From: Polytrichum commune
Lineage: Eukaryota; Streptophyta; Polytrichopsida; Polytrichales; Polytrichaceae
Assembly: GCA_950295325.1 (NCBI GenBank)
Contig: OX485809.1
Location: 39,465,081 to 39,529,080 of the forward strand
Direction: 5' to 3'
Length of the DNA stretch: 64,000 nucleotides
Below, piece after piece: positions 11,851-23,537 of the stretch. Within the stretch, counting starts at the first letter, position 1; each line of letters starts with the position of its first letter. The position numbers and the translations under genes were made by a program. The notes under the pieces were generated by a model, which saw nothing but the letters and a program-made list of their open reading frames with translations, searched no databases and was not told the DNA's origin.

Positions 11851-13635
11851 TAGTAAAAAAAAAGTAACCATTTAAAGACTTACCTACCATAGGCCTATGA
11901 AAATGCAAAAGAAATCATTTACCTTGGGCTCTTCTACCACTTCGATAACACATGGGGTTCCAAACATGTTTGTTTTGGTATTGTAACAGTTACAATAATT
12001 TGGAAGATCCAAAAATTTGTCCATCTCTTCATTTTCTTTTCTTTTCTTTCTAACCCCCGCCTATCCACCAATCAAATATTGTATGAGGGTCACACCAATC
12101 CAAAATAAGCCTCTAGCTGAAAAATAATAACCGAATAAGACCCGCATACCTTAAATGGATAGATATAAACGTCAACTCCCGATGGAGCAAGCATAAATAT
12201 ACGTGTCAATAGAGGAGGTCTTTGACACCCATACAAACACACTTGTGAAAGGGTATAAGGCATACGGAAGAGGCCATACACCTCTTTTGCGTGAGTTATC
12301 TTCATCGTTGACTCATAGACCGAGTCCGCGAGAAAATGGGAAGGAGTTGCTAACCCTAACTTTAACTTATGTTCCAAAAGGTGGGACCCTAGAGGCCAAC
12401 ATCATCCGAGCAAGGAAAGCCATTATTTCACATTTTGGGCCCATGTGGTCATGGGTCCCACCCCAATCATACATTGTCCACCAAGGCCTATATTCCCGAG
12501 CCAAAAACCACTTTATAGATTTCTATCCAGGGTTGATATTTATTACTAGGACTACTTGTTCGTGATGGGGGTCAATACAATTTTGGTTCCTCTAATAAGT
12601 CATTCACAAACCACGCACAATCATGCATGGAAACCATCACATATGTTGTGAATAAAGCACATGTGAATATTTCCTAGCTTCTTGTTATTTGCTCCATTTT
12701 TGGACCACATGATTGGCCTCATTTCTCATGAGTTAAGGGCCGCTTTACACTATAGCTTGAGGGCCCTTGACCCATGAATCATATACGAATGATGTGATCG
12801 AGGAGCCGGAGACGGTCCAAATTCACTTACACTGGACTTTGAGGGCGTGAGGGATCAAAGAAATTTGCGCGGATGAGAAATCTACTTGGCATCTTACATA
12901 ATCTCAAGTGGTTAATGTTTCATGGTCTATTGGAAAATGCATTAGGCTCATCAAAAAGTGGTGGGCCTTACACAAGATCAATCAAATAACCATTGGCTCC
13001 TAGAAATATTATACTGCCATGGTGGGGGCTCATAGCACAAAGTATGTTGCGGTCCCTCAACATGGCTCATTTTCACGTTACACTAAGCTTGAGGCCCCAT
13101 CACTTGCACTATTGAATCTATATTTCCCACGGTATTGCCTTTGGATGATTTTAAAGGGCTCGTCAATTTTCATGGAGAGAGAGAATGATCATATACGAAC
13201 TTACCTCACATTCATCCAACATAACAGTCATGAAATAAGTTAGTATACATTTCGAAGGTTATTTTTCACATTTTACTGAATTTGACACCATAATCAACTT
13301 TCAAGACCCCGAATTAGTCTACTCGAGACGATTTGAGATGGATCGGGCAACAAACCTATAGGGGGTCCGGTTTTTTTTATAATGTTGGATGGATAAGAAG
13401 TACGCTTATATACGATAATTCCATCTATGATTTTCATCGTCACGGATCTTGGTCCATGTGGATAGTGGGTCCCTTAAGTAAACTAATGTGTCGCACTCAC
13501 CGTCACCTTAGGCCCACAATTTCATGATGATTAGTAGACCATCTGGTTTATTACATTATTTTTAATTAAAACAAATGGAACTCCAAGACCAATGAAATGG
13601 GAGAACCGGCTGCTAAGCTAGTTACATACGAACTA
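11851..13635. other. Gene-free spacer with one uninterpretable 120-codon frame
   Basis: A 120-codon open frame on the + strand (12203-12565) has no recognisable domain and no antisense or splice context supporting it. Two segments near 12737 and 13065 share a TTACACTA-GCTTGAGG block, suggesting old repeat sequence. No gene is called. Confidence 0.45.
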
Positions 13636-13844
13636 CACTAAATATGATATTTAGCGCGACTTACTATTTGGAATTACGCAATGCTATAACCGTCTACTAT
13701 GCATCTCATTTTTTTTAATCAACCATGGTCGAATTGGTTGTTTGGACATTCTTTACTTGGTAAAAAAAAGCATACATTAATAGTAAAAAGATATAGGAAC
13801 ATGTAACTCCGAACAATAAGCCACAATAAATAACATATTTAGTG
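13636..13844. mobile_element. Family A element, short copy (CACTAAATAT ends)
   Basis: It begins CACTAAATATGATATTTAG and ends in the inverted form CACTAAATATGTTATTTA, the same palindromic ends as at 4085-4435, but is only ~210 bp, so it is an internally deleted or different subfamily member. It directly abuts the foldback at 13849-14121. Confidence 0.65.
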
Positions 13845-13848
13845 TCGT

Positions 13849-14121
13849 TGAGTTCACGACTTCAGGGAAATTACTGAACATTATGGAGGAATCTATGGAA
13901 TATACCCCCACTTCAATAAAGAGAGTTTGCATGTCCAGGGAGATTGTTGGGCATAATTGCTTGATATCCTAGGGCTTGCAAGTCCAACCGGTTCCATGTT
14001 GACATCGTTCAGTGTCTCTCTCTCTCTCTTCTCTCTCTATGAAAATGGGACATATATATATATATTCCATAGATTCCTCCAAAAATGATCAGTAATTTTC
14101 GTGAAGTTGTGAACTTCAACT
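13849..14121. mobile_element. Foldback element with microsatellite interior
   Basis: Two ~58-bp arms pair with each other: GTTGAGTTCACGACTTCAGG on the left against the inverse of a right arm ending near 14121, including the shared GGAGGAATCTATGGAATAT block. The interior contains a TC-rich run (about 14013-14039) and a TA run (about 14053-14063). There is no coding capacity. It is a MITE-like hairpin element of unknown family. Confidence 0.7.
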
Positions 14122-14129
14122 GGTCATTC

Positions 14130-14890
14130 CTCCAATTAACTCAACCAATTCAGCCGGTTCTGCTGGTTCATCGCCTCAAAAACCTCAATAATGCTAAACG
14201 TGGCCGCAAATAGTAGCCGCCTGATTCAGTGTTTACAGGACCACACTGATTGACAGGGACTGACTCAAAAGGGACACGACTTTTTCTTGTGTTAGAGACT
14301 GATTTCATGAAGGTTCTGGGTTACACCGGACCACGGCCAGTGAGGGTAATTTTTGCCATTCCTTCATTCCTTCTGTGAAACTACGTTCATACTGTGGCCA
14401 TTCATAAAATTCATCTCAAAACGCGAGTGGCTCCGGCAACATTTGATGTTGAATCAGTATTTATACGTAACCGGTTGGCCGCTTTGTTTCGCCGAGGTGG
14501 CACTACACGATTGGCTCTGAGCACACAGGTTTGCAGACGATAACCTCGACATCCCAGCCGGTTATGATCATCTAAATCGGATATAGATAGATTACAGAAT
14601 CACTTAAAGCCGGTTATAAGCAATTTGAAATGAATATGAGAACTATTCCGACACGTGGCATTTTAAGGATGCTCAAATTTCAACAGGTGACCCACTGTTT
14701 AGGTCACCTGGCGGCTCAACAAAGCGGCCAACTGGTTACGTCCGGTAATCGTTTTATTGGAACCGGTCATCAGTGCAGAACATGTGCTGTCCAGCTGGCT
14801 CGCCCTCGCGGGCTCGCCACCTTGACAGAACCGGTTCTGCACCGATAACCTTTCCAATAAAACGATTACCTAATACATACCGGTCGCGAT
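14130..14890. other. GC-richer segment with recurrent CCGGTT and an inverted repeat
   Basis: The segment is visibly richer in G, C and CpG than its flanks. CCGGTT or AACCGGT recurs at roughly 14154, 14470, 14554, 14611, 14761 and 14830. The 18-bp block GGTAATCGTTTTATTGGA near 14741 is inverted near 14852-14869. No open frame with a known domain is present. It may be part of an unrelated transposon or a fragment with a different origin. Confidence 0.45.
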
Positions 14891-15837
14891 CGAATATGAT
14901 CTTCTCAATGTTGTAGGTCTTACAACTGATGATTGTGTATCGTTCAAAACGTCATACATGTTTAGGATGGATTTCGGTTATACGGATTTTTATTTTTTTT
15001 GGGACATATCATGATATCGCTGAAATCTTTCCAACTTTGTAAAGATGTTTCTATTTTAGGATAAAGGCAGTTACAACTAGCATCTGAAAATGTATTTCAT
15101 CTTTCAACCAATACTATGGATGTAAATAGCTTCCTTTTATCTAACAAAACATTGCTTGGTACACTCTTTATAAAAAACGAAAAATGAAATAAAAAAAAAC
15201 ACACCAAAATTCCATGCTTACAACTGTATTAAGTCATTTTTAGAAAAAATTAAGACTAAAATTACAACAATATGTTCATTGTTAACCAGACATCATTTGA
15301 AAGGTGTAGTTTGATGTAATTGAACCAATGTGATGTCGATTCATTTTGATACATGAATGTAGAGTTTTGTGAACTTGTTATTTTTACTATGTGACTTTAT
15401 ATTATAATGAACTTCCGAAACCTAGAATTAGTAGGTCATTGACACTCAACAAAGATCATGAACTCAGTCATGAATAGTGTATAATGGGTCGTTGGCTTTT
15501 GGTACAATAGTTATGGTATTTAGTGTCACCTCCTATGCAGTAACTTCTGATCTTAGTTCAATAATCTATAGTTCAGTTTCTACCAACCAAAGTTGAATAA
15601 GTGGCTCAGACATTGCAGAACATAAATGAATTTGCTTGATAAATACGTTACATCCTCAATAAATAATTATAGCAATGCGTAACTCCCAATGGTAAGTGAC
15701 ATTAAATACCATGGAGTGCCACTAGAAAAGTTACCACGGTGACATAAAATACCATACAACACTAAACTCAATCTTCAGTACTCTAGTACTCAATTGTTAA
15801 ATCATAGAATTGCGTAATAAGTCATTGTAATTGCTGG

Positions 15838-15983
15838 CAGTGTGTGTTTGTTCATGTGGGCCTTGAGGATATAACCATGGGATGCCCCAACCTTGTGCAA
15901 GGAGACTCATATTAAGTTTAAATCTGCACTACATTGGGACATCCCATGGTTATATTCTCAGGGCCACATGAACGAACGCACAT
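15838..15983. mobile_element. Foldback MITE-like element
   Basis: The left arm (from GTGTGTTTGTTCATGTGG to GGATGCCCCA, about 48 bp) is matched by the inverted right arm with only a few mismatches, including the shared ATATAACCATGGGATG block. The loop is about 50 bp. No coding sequence. Confidence 0.75.
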
Positions 15984-18583
15984 TGCTTAATAATGTTATG
16001 AAGATGGGACCACATTGAAAAAATTCCTTTTTGCCTCACAGTAAAGTGGACCTCAACCTGTGCGATTGGAGCGGCCCCACTCACTCACCCATCCACTCAT
16101 ACTCCTGCAATTTGACCTCCTCCGCCACTTTGCATCTTCAAAAACTCCACGTGTTTCGATCTCCTATCCCCCCAGATTCAGTTGACATTGTTGAGATGCC
16201 ACCCGTATTATTTGCGCTTTTTGTTTTACGTTTTTGTTGATTCTTTTGGAACTTTGGGTGGAAAAAGAATTTGGCCAGCTTGATATTGGAATTATAATTA
16301 CTTTTTAAAGAATTTTTCTAAAAAAATGTGTGTCTTTGCACCAAAGATTTGCAGCAGTGCAAGTTAGTTAACTTAGTTAATTTAGTTCCTGTAGTTGCAA
16401 GGTTAAGCTTACACTGGTCGCACGATGAAACTCTGGAGGTGGCGAGAACAGTTTCCCATCAGTCGCTTAGCTGCAGTGCAGCTTTCCAATCTGAACCATT
16501 TGAGTGAACACTAAGTTTGCAGCGGCTCACTGCAGGATTTGAAATTTGAAATGGTCAACTTCAACCCCAAGAATAACCCATTCAGCAGGCACAAACCCTA
16601 ATTCAAATCTCATTATTACCTTCTACTTCAAGGCTCGTTGCAACGAATTACAGAGTCTATCATTTAGTTTGAATCAAATAAACCAAAAAATTAATCCAGT
16701 TAATTCCATCGAACTCCTTTTATAACCCTGTATCTGAGTTGCAATCATGATGATCTCTGCAGCTACTGTAGTTTGAATCTTGTCAAGTTATCGATGACAC
16801 AGCCAGAACCATTGTCTTGGCATACTCCCCCCCCCCCCCCCGGCACCTTATCATCAAAACTCGTGCAGTAACGAGATTACGCACGCTAATTCCCAGTAGG
16901 TTTTCCCACCAACAATTCTGTTGATTCGTGAATCCTCTGCACACACCAAGTGCAGTTACATCATCGTCGATCATCATCAGACCATTGATGGTGTAACGGT
17001 AGCAGATCGATGGCGCTGAGATAGGACGGATGGATGTGATAACACATAACTTGCAGGAATTTAGATCCTTGGCAATGAACTGGGTATGAAGCAAGCAGGT
17101 AATACAACTAGAGTAGTGATTCTGAGGAAGAAGATGATTTGGGAGGGGCAGGTTATGTAACTATAGAATAGTTGGAGTTGGAGTTGGAGTTGGTATGATT
17201 AATCCGGGTTTGGCTCTCCGAGGATACATGGAATGGATGGATGTGTCTTTGCAGGGACTCTGAATTATAACCACTGGTGCTCCGGATCGAGGGTCGCATC
17301 ATTCTCATATATTATGTGTCGTCTTGTCGATCGACTTTGACCCATTCCTGTTCCCATGCACGCAATATCAACAACACTGATTGCTAGTGCCAATAAAATT
17401 TAGCTATGCTGCAGTGAGGCTTGACCTGATTGTTGCCCAGGAGGAATCAGAGAACTGTTAGAGTTTTCCCAGCTTTTGCATGTGGTGAAGGATTATACTC
17501 TTAATTCCTTCCGGTGTTGTTGCAGCAATTATATTTGTTTAGTCGGCCCTCGGTCGGCAGAATATCCCCACCTTGGGTGTTTCGTGTGGGCAGGGAGCTG
17601 TGGATCGATGATCACAACCAGGAACAGCCTTGATTATAGACGACCTGCTTCCTTGGAGATTCGTGACGGTCGCCGATTCCTTGATGTGAGAGTCTGCAAT
17701 AATATTTTGGTATCTATAAACAAGACAGACAATAAGTTGGGAGGTTGTTGACAGTGGTGTAATATGTGCTTCAAAGGTTCTCATGGGCTCTTTTTTTGAG
17801 CCTTTCGAGCTGAATTGGATGCACGAGACGGATATTACTTGACACCTTGCTCTTGTGATCTTAGCCTGACATTGTTTTGAGGCTCCATTGAGGTTGCAGC
17901 TTTCATCGACCGGTGGCATGCACCAATCGTGTGGAAGGTCCGTCAGAAATCCAGATTCAGATGTTGAAGTTGCAACTTGCAAGAAGTAATTAAATTGTTG
18001 ATTTGTGATACGGTTTCAATCTTGACGTGGTGGAGTTTGCAAGTACACGATGAGTTACACTGACAGATCATCAGTACCTTAGTGTCACATCATGTGAAAG
18101 GCCGGACATTAGAGGCCATTGATCGGTGACAAGGAGTGATCGAGGGAGGTCTCAGCCCGGCGAAAGGACGTCGCGCAGGTCAAGTTTACTTGTTGCCGAT
18201 CTTTGTGGTTGCCATTTCCATTTCTGGACCTGCAAACATCGAGAGGGGATGATTGCAATGCCTGTGCCGGCCCAGGATTTCGGAGGCAGGAGTGGGTGCA
18301 CATAATCTGCTTGAATCCACAAATTCGGCGATTGAGATAAGATCATCACAAAATCTCAGATTGCAACAGTTTCCAGTTTCACTTCATGAGTCGAGAATCT
18401 GGGAGTCAAGGTTTTTCAAACATGACCACCACTGGCAGCCTTGAGGCTGTTGTAACATCATTAACCCATAGAGTGATGACTCCATGAAAGCCAATGATGA
18501 TGCTATCGACATTGACAGGTTCATAGCTCGAGGTTATAATATTTGCAGCTGGCTTGGGAAGAATTTTATTGAGTTAGTCTGGA
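15984..18583. other. Upstream region of the receptor pseudokinase gene
   Basis: This 2.6-kb stretch has no gene I can support. It has a poly-C tract (about 16827-16841) and a short GGAGTT tandem (about 17172-17193). Base composition becomes more balanced towards 18.5 kb, consistent with promoter and leader sequence of the downstream gene, but I cannot place a transcription start. Confidence 0.4.
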
Positions 18584-21500
18584 ATGGGCTGCTCCACTCT
18601 GAAGAAGCTTGTGATTGTAGTGCTAGCGATTGTGGCGGTGCCGGCTGTTTGTGTGGGCTCCGATGTCCGACCCGAAGTGGATGTTCTTATGGACGTGCGT
18701 AATGCTCTGGACCCGCAAGGAAGAGTTTTGGTATCCTGGAAGCAAGATGTCTCGCCTTGCTCCGGATCCTTCGAGGGAATACTCTGCGAACCAGGTGAGT
18801 GCACAGCTCTAAGCTCAGAACTCTCGGCTATGGAAATCCCCCAGAACCCACACCTTCTCAACCAGCTGGTGGCGAAGCTTATATGATTCCAACAGAGTTA
18901 CGATCCACGAAAGAAGTCTCTCATCGTGGACCAACTAGAGACTTCTCTATTGAGATATCGTGAGCTCATATTGTGTTGTGGTGAGCCCAATTTTGAAAGT
19001 TGGGTGAAGCTCCTTGGACCTCCTCTTTCAATCCCAAAATACTCTGGTTTCTAAAATAGGGTCCGTACATTGGTTCCACAGCTCTGAGCTTCAGAAACCT
19101 CGGCTATGGAAATTTCTCCAAAACTCACACCTTCTCCAATGAGCTGTGTGGTGAAGCTGTTATCATTCCAAATAGAGTTATCCGCAAAGCTGTCTCTCAA
19201 TGAGAAACCAAACCCTCAAATAGAGTTTTGTCCCTATTTTAGAGACTTGCCTACGAAGAGTTCGTGAGCTAATCTTGTATCGGAGCCTATATTTGACAGT
19301 TGGGTGAAACTCAGGTTGGACCTCCTCTTTCGATTCCCAATGATTTTGAGAAAAAACCCGAACCGAGTGAGTGCAGCTCTAAGCTGCAGAAACCTCGGCT
19401 ATGGAAACTCCCACCAACACCACACCTTCTCGATCACCTGGTGAAGCTGTTATGAATCTCAGTTTTCTGTCTGCTCTGTGGGTTTTGTAGAGAAATTTTT
19501 CCTCTCATGATAATTTTTGGGGTTGTGTGGGATCAGGAGGCAGAGTGGCCAACATTTCGTTGCAAGGTCGTGAGCTCACGGGGTACATTCCAATGACCTT
19601 GTCGCAGCTCCCGGCGCTCTCCGGCCTGTTTTTGCAGTACAACAAGCTATGGGGCACCATACCCAGCAACCTCTCCTCCTTAACCAACCTCACCGACCTC
19701 TACTTGAATAACAATACTCTCTCCGGCGCCATACCTCCCGAGATAGGCCAACTCTCAAACTTGCAAGGTACACCCATCCGCCACTCCATACCTCCCAATT
19801 CGCTACAGAAATTTACATTAATTTCTGAACGTAATTTGTTAGGTATGGAGATCATAAATAAAACAATGGAGTGATGTGAGGATGATGCTGAGGGTTTGAA
19901 TTTGTTGTCTGTTGCAGTTTTGGAGCTTGGTGACAACAAATTGGAGGGACAGATTCCAGTGGAACTCGGCAACCTCACAAGGCTCAGAGTGTTGGCCCTC
20001 AACGACAACCTCCTCAGTGGCCCAATCCCGGCCTCTTTGGGAAACTTGACCGTGCTGGCTAGCCTTGACGTCAGCCAAAACAATTTGACTTCCACAATTC
20101 CAGCATCAATTGCCAATCTTCCCAGCCTCATCCTTCTCGATGTGCATAACAACTCACTCACCGGTCCTGTTCCCGATGGTAAGTATGCAATTTTCCTTCC
20201 CTTTCATGCAAATGTTGCGAAGCTGATGGCAGAGGTCAGAAACACTACCCCTGCTTTGTGGCTCTTCTAAAACCATTAGGTAAAGTTGTTGGAGGAGGCG
20301 AAGGGAAGACTATCTGTCATCATCTTGGAGGAGTTAGAAATATGCTCTTTCATTACCTCCCACTGATGCAAATGTTGCGAAGCTTATGGCAGAGTCCAGA
20401 AACACCACCCTGCTTAATATGTGTTCTACAAGTATTAGGTAATGTTGTTGGAAGAGATGGAGGGAAGACTATCTTTAATTATCTTGGAGGAGTTAGGAAA
20501 ATGCTCTAATCAGCACTTCCCAATTTGCACAGAATCCGGTCGTTGAAGAAATTACATTTGACATGAGTCGGAAGACATGTAACTTGAGTCATTTGGAATG
20601 ATGGAATTTGCAGGGCTTTCTCGGCTGCAATCTGACTTCATATACGGTAATAACAGCGCCGGGCTATGTGGAACTTCCAACGGATTAAAGGCATGTACAT
20701 CATCTCCCAGCAGCTCCGGGAATTCTTTCAACCTTAACCTGCTGTTGAGCGTTGCGACTGCCATTGTGCTGGCAATTGGAGGGAGTGCGCTGCTGATTCT
20801 GATATTCATTTGCGCTCGGCGGCGCAGAGCAAAGCTGCGGTTGAAATTCGCAGGAAATGACAGCCCCGGCTTGAAACCTGTGAAGATTATAGGAACAACA
20901 ACCGAAAATTTTGAGAAAGCTGACAGCAGCATCAGCCCTCGGCCTCGGAATGGGAGCTCGTTTCGAAGCACTCCGGATTTGTCTGTGTTGGGGAGGTCGA
21001 GGGTTATGTCAGATCGCAGCACTTCCACCATAGCCTCCAAAGGCCCTCCCAGCCCATCCGAGTGGAGCTCCTGGATCCATCTGGACGAACTCGAAACGGC
21101 CACAAATTACTTCTCCGAGAAGAACCTCATCCGGAAGAATGTGCACACGGCCATGTACCGCGGTACGCTCCGGGATGGCACCGTCGTGGCTGTGAAAGCC
21201 ATTTACAACACAAGATTCTCCTTTGGCGAGCAGGACTTCCAGATGGGGATTGAAGGTTTGATGCAGGTGAAACATGAGAATCTGGTCAGCTTCTTGGGGT
21301 TCTGCTGCTCCAAAGGGGGATCCGAGTGTTACCTTGTCTACGACTATGTTTCCAACGGTTCTCTGGAGCATCACTTTCATGGCAAGAGCAAAAACTTGAT
21401 CAATTGGAGCTCGCGCGTCAACATCATCCGTGGCATTGCAAGAGGTAAATTGAACATCGCCACAACACAAATTGATGATTCCACATTTTGATTACCACAT

Positions 21501-23537
21501 TATAATCACAATATGCATAAACAGATTATATCTGACGCGAAATTTCTGATTGGGGAGACTCCACTTAAACTGTTCGCACCATACATCGATCAACTCCCAA
21601 GAGTTCCTGAAAATTGTAGTAGTCTTGAGCACCATTCCGCCATGTAATTCCTTGTTGCCATTATCCAGCGCCACGATTCGCAATGGATGACTCCGGTGCC
21701 ATGAAATTGCCAGGTAGACGAGGTGCCGCCTGAATGGCAGTAGAGCCACCGAAGTAATTTCATGGCAGAATGGCACCCAAAAAACTTCCACCACAGCGAT
21801 GAAAATCCCTTGTTGAGGTGCTCCCATTGCAAAAAGAAGAAACTGTTCGAACCGCACATTTCATTCCCACAAGCTCCTGGAAATCGCAGTCTTGGGTGCC
21901 ATTCCGCCATGGGATTCCTCGGAGTCATCATCCAGTGCCATTCGCATTCGAAGGTTCTAGTGCCATGAAAAAGTGTCAGATAGACAAGGTGTCACCACAA
22001 TATAGAGTTGTCCCTTTAAATCACCCGGACTTCTGGTCGGGAGTTGATTGTTTTGCATACAACACTTTCCACGTTCTGTAAATTTTTGGTGCAGAGCTTG
22101 GAGTTGGTAGGGAGGTTTGAACGAAGTATATTCTATATCGGTTTATTGAGGGCCAAACTCATTTTAGCACCTCTTGGCATGCCAAAATGGGCTTAGCCCT
22201 AAAAAAACCGACATAGAATGTCCGTCGTTCAAACCCCCACACCAACTCCAAGCATGCATCCACTGGATAAAATTCATCGCAGAAGAGCACCCAAGAATTG
22301 ATCCACCACTGCCATGGATTTCCTTGTTGAAGAGCTCCCACTGAATATCCGAGAAACTGTCCGAACCATACATTAATCATTCCCAGGAGTTCCTGCAAAT
22401 CGCCGTCTTTGGTGCCATTCCGCCATGAAAAAGTTCTTGGTGTCATTATCCAGTGCCATTCGGATTATTTTGGTGCCATCAGAATGGCAAAACACCAAGT
22501 CTGGATGAATTCATGGCAGAAGGGCACCCAGGAATTATCCACCACTGCCATGAATTTCCTTCTTGAGGTGCTCCCACTGAGAAACCGAGAAACTGCTCGC
22601 ACCATACATATATTAATCATTCCCAGGAGTTCCTGCAAATTACAGTCTTGAACCGGTTGATTATTCTGGCCTTCATAAGCAGCCTGATGATCGTCCTCTC
22701 ACCACCGAGCCTCTTTTATTCAAACGTACATTACACTTGTAGTCTCATGACACGAAGTCATGTCAAGAAACTAGAATGTATTAAGTCACTCGAGACCTTT
22801 TGGTGATTGACCTGATTTGAACTCTTAAACTCTTCGAATTTCCAACAACCTGCGCGCACATGCTCAGTTATCGACGGACGATGTTTGAAATTTCTTCTTC
22901 TCAATTGACAGGGCTGGCATACTTGCACGATGGAGCGGACCCGGTGAGGATGCTTCACCAAAACCTATGGGCAGGAAACGTCCTGCTAGACAGCCAAGGC
23001 AATGCACTCCTCTCAGACTACGGACTTTCCGAAATAGTTGCAGAAGAAGTGATGTACTCAACACACAAGACACTCGCAGCTCTGGGCTACTTGGCACCGG
23101 AGTACGCTTACACCGGCCAACTCACCGAGGAAGCCGATGTTTATGCCTTCGGAGCCCTGGTGTTGGAATTGCTAACAGGTCATCGCCCAGTGTTCCTGCT
23201 GCCACCCGACGTTCGAACGTTAGCGAACTGTGCATCTGCATTGGTGAAGCCCCTCCTGGAGCTTGGCAAGGTGAGGGAGTTCGTGGATCCGCAACTGGAC
23301 TCCAATTTCTCCCTCGCGGGTGCCGCGGGACTGGCTCACATCGCCCTCCAGTGCATGGCGGAAGATCCATACGAGCGGCCTAGCATGGTTGATGTGGTGA
23401 GAAGACTCGACAATGCCTCCGAAGGTTGGGCTGACATGGCTATCGACTCGTTTCTGCTTGCGGCTACCCCTGATTTCGTTCGCCAATCCTCCTTCCCTCG
23501 TCAAGATTCCTCCCTCGATCACTACCAATGTCGGTAG
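18584..23537 (+). CDS. LRR receptor-like pseudokinase, LRR-IV type (5 exons)
   Basis: Transmembrane receptor-like protein expected at the plasma membrane, where the LRR ectodomain would bind a ligand or co-receptor. Exons 18584-18794, 19537-19767, 19918-20178, 20614-21444 and 22912-23537 join to 719 residues in one frame; all four introns are phase 1 with GT-AG ends. Residues 1-26 form a signal peptide, followed by an LRR N-cap and about seven LRRs (to ~235), a TM segment (~277-301, then RRRRAK) and a kinase fold (~390-690). The VAVK lysine (429) remains, but the glycine loop is degenerate, HRD is HQN (527-529) and DFG is DYG (547-549). The same HQN and altered DFG occur in Arabidopsis LRR-IV proteins such as At2g45340, so catalysis is probably absent and signalling would be through a scaffold role. 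The start is chosen because a signal peptide follows it directly. Confidence 0.9.
18800..19460 (+). repeat. Tandem repeats filling RLK intron 1
   Basis: About two and a half diverged copies with a ~285-bp period. The landmark GCTCTAAGCT..CTCGGCTATGGAAA recurs at about 18807, 19080 and 19374, and the block TTTGAAAGTTGGGTGAAGCT plus GGACCTCCTCTTTC recurs near 18990 and 19295. A related segment lies in the opposite orientation at about 48470-48680, so the unit belongs to a dispersed repeat family. Confidence 0.7.
21550..22660 (+). repeat. Diverged repeats in RLK intron 4
   Basis: The large fourth intron (21445-22911) holds four diverged copies of a unit with the landmarks CTGTTCGAACCATACAT, CCAGGAGTTCCTGCAAAT and GGTGCCATTCCGCCATG, beginning near 21565, 21843, 22358 and 22590. 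The short open frames in this interval come from these repeats and are not exons. Confidence 0.65.
22096..22252. mobile_element. Foldback element inside RLK intron 4
   Basis: GCTTGGAGTTGGTAGGGAGG at the left pairs with the inverse of the right end (GCTTGGAGTTGGTGTGGGGG on the other strand), and the arms continue through GGTTTGAACGA and ATTCTATRTCGGTTT to a centre near 22172. It is ~157 bp, non-coding, and appears to have inserted among the intronic repeats. Confidence 0.7.

Noticed and set aside
12203-12565. 120-codon open frame on the + strand
   Set aside because: No domain, no splice context and no support from composition; it lies in repeat-rich spacer.
17539-17982. 147-codon open frame on the - strand upstream of the receptor gene
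   Set aside because: No recognisable family or splice structure; probably chance openness in upstream sequence.
20552-21103. 183-codon minus-strand frame opposite the receptor TM/kinase exon
   Set aside because: It is the antisense shadow of exon 4.
21492-22651. Open frames of 60-120 codons in the large receptor intron
   Set aside because: They fall in diverged intronic repeats, and the reading frame of the kinase continues only if this interval is spliced out.
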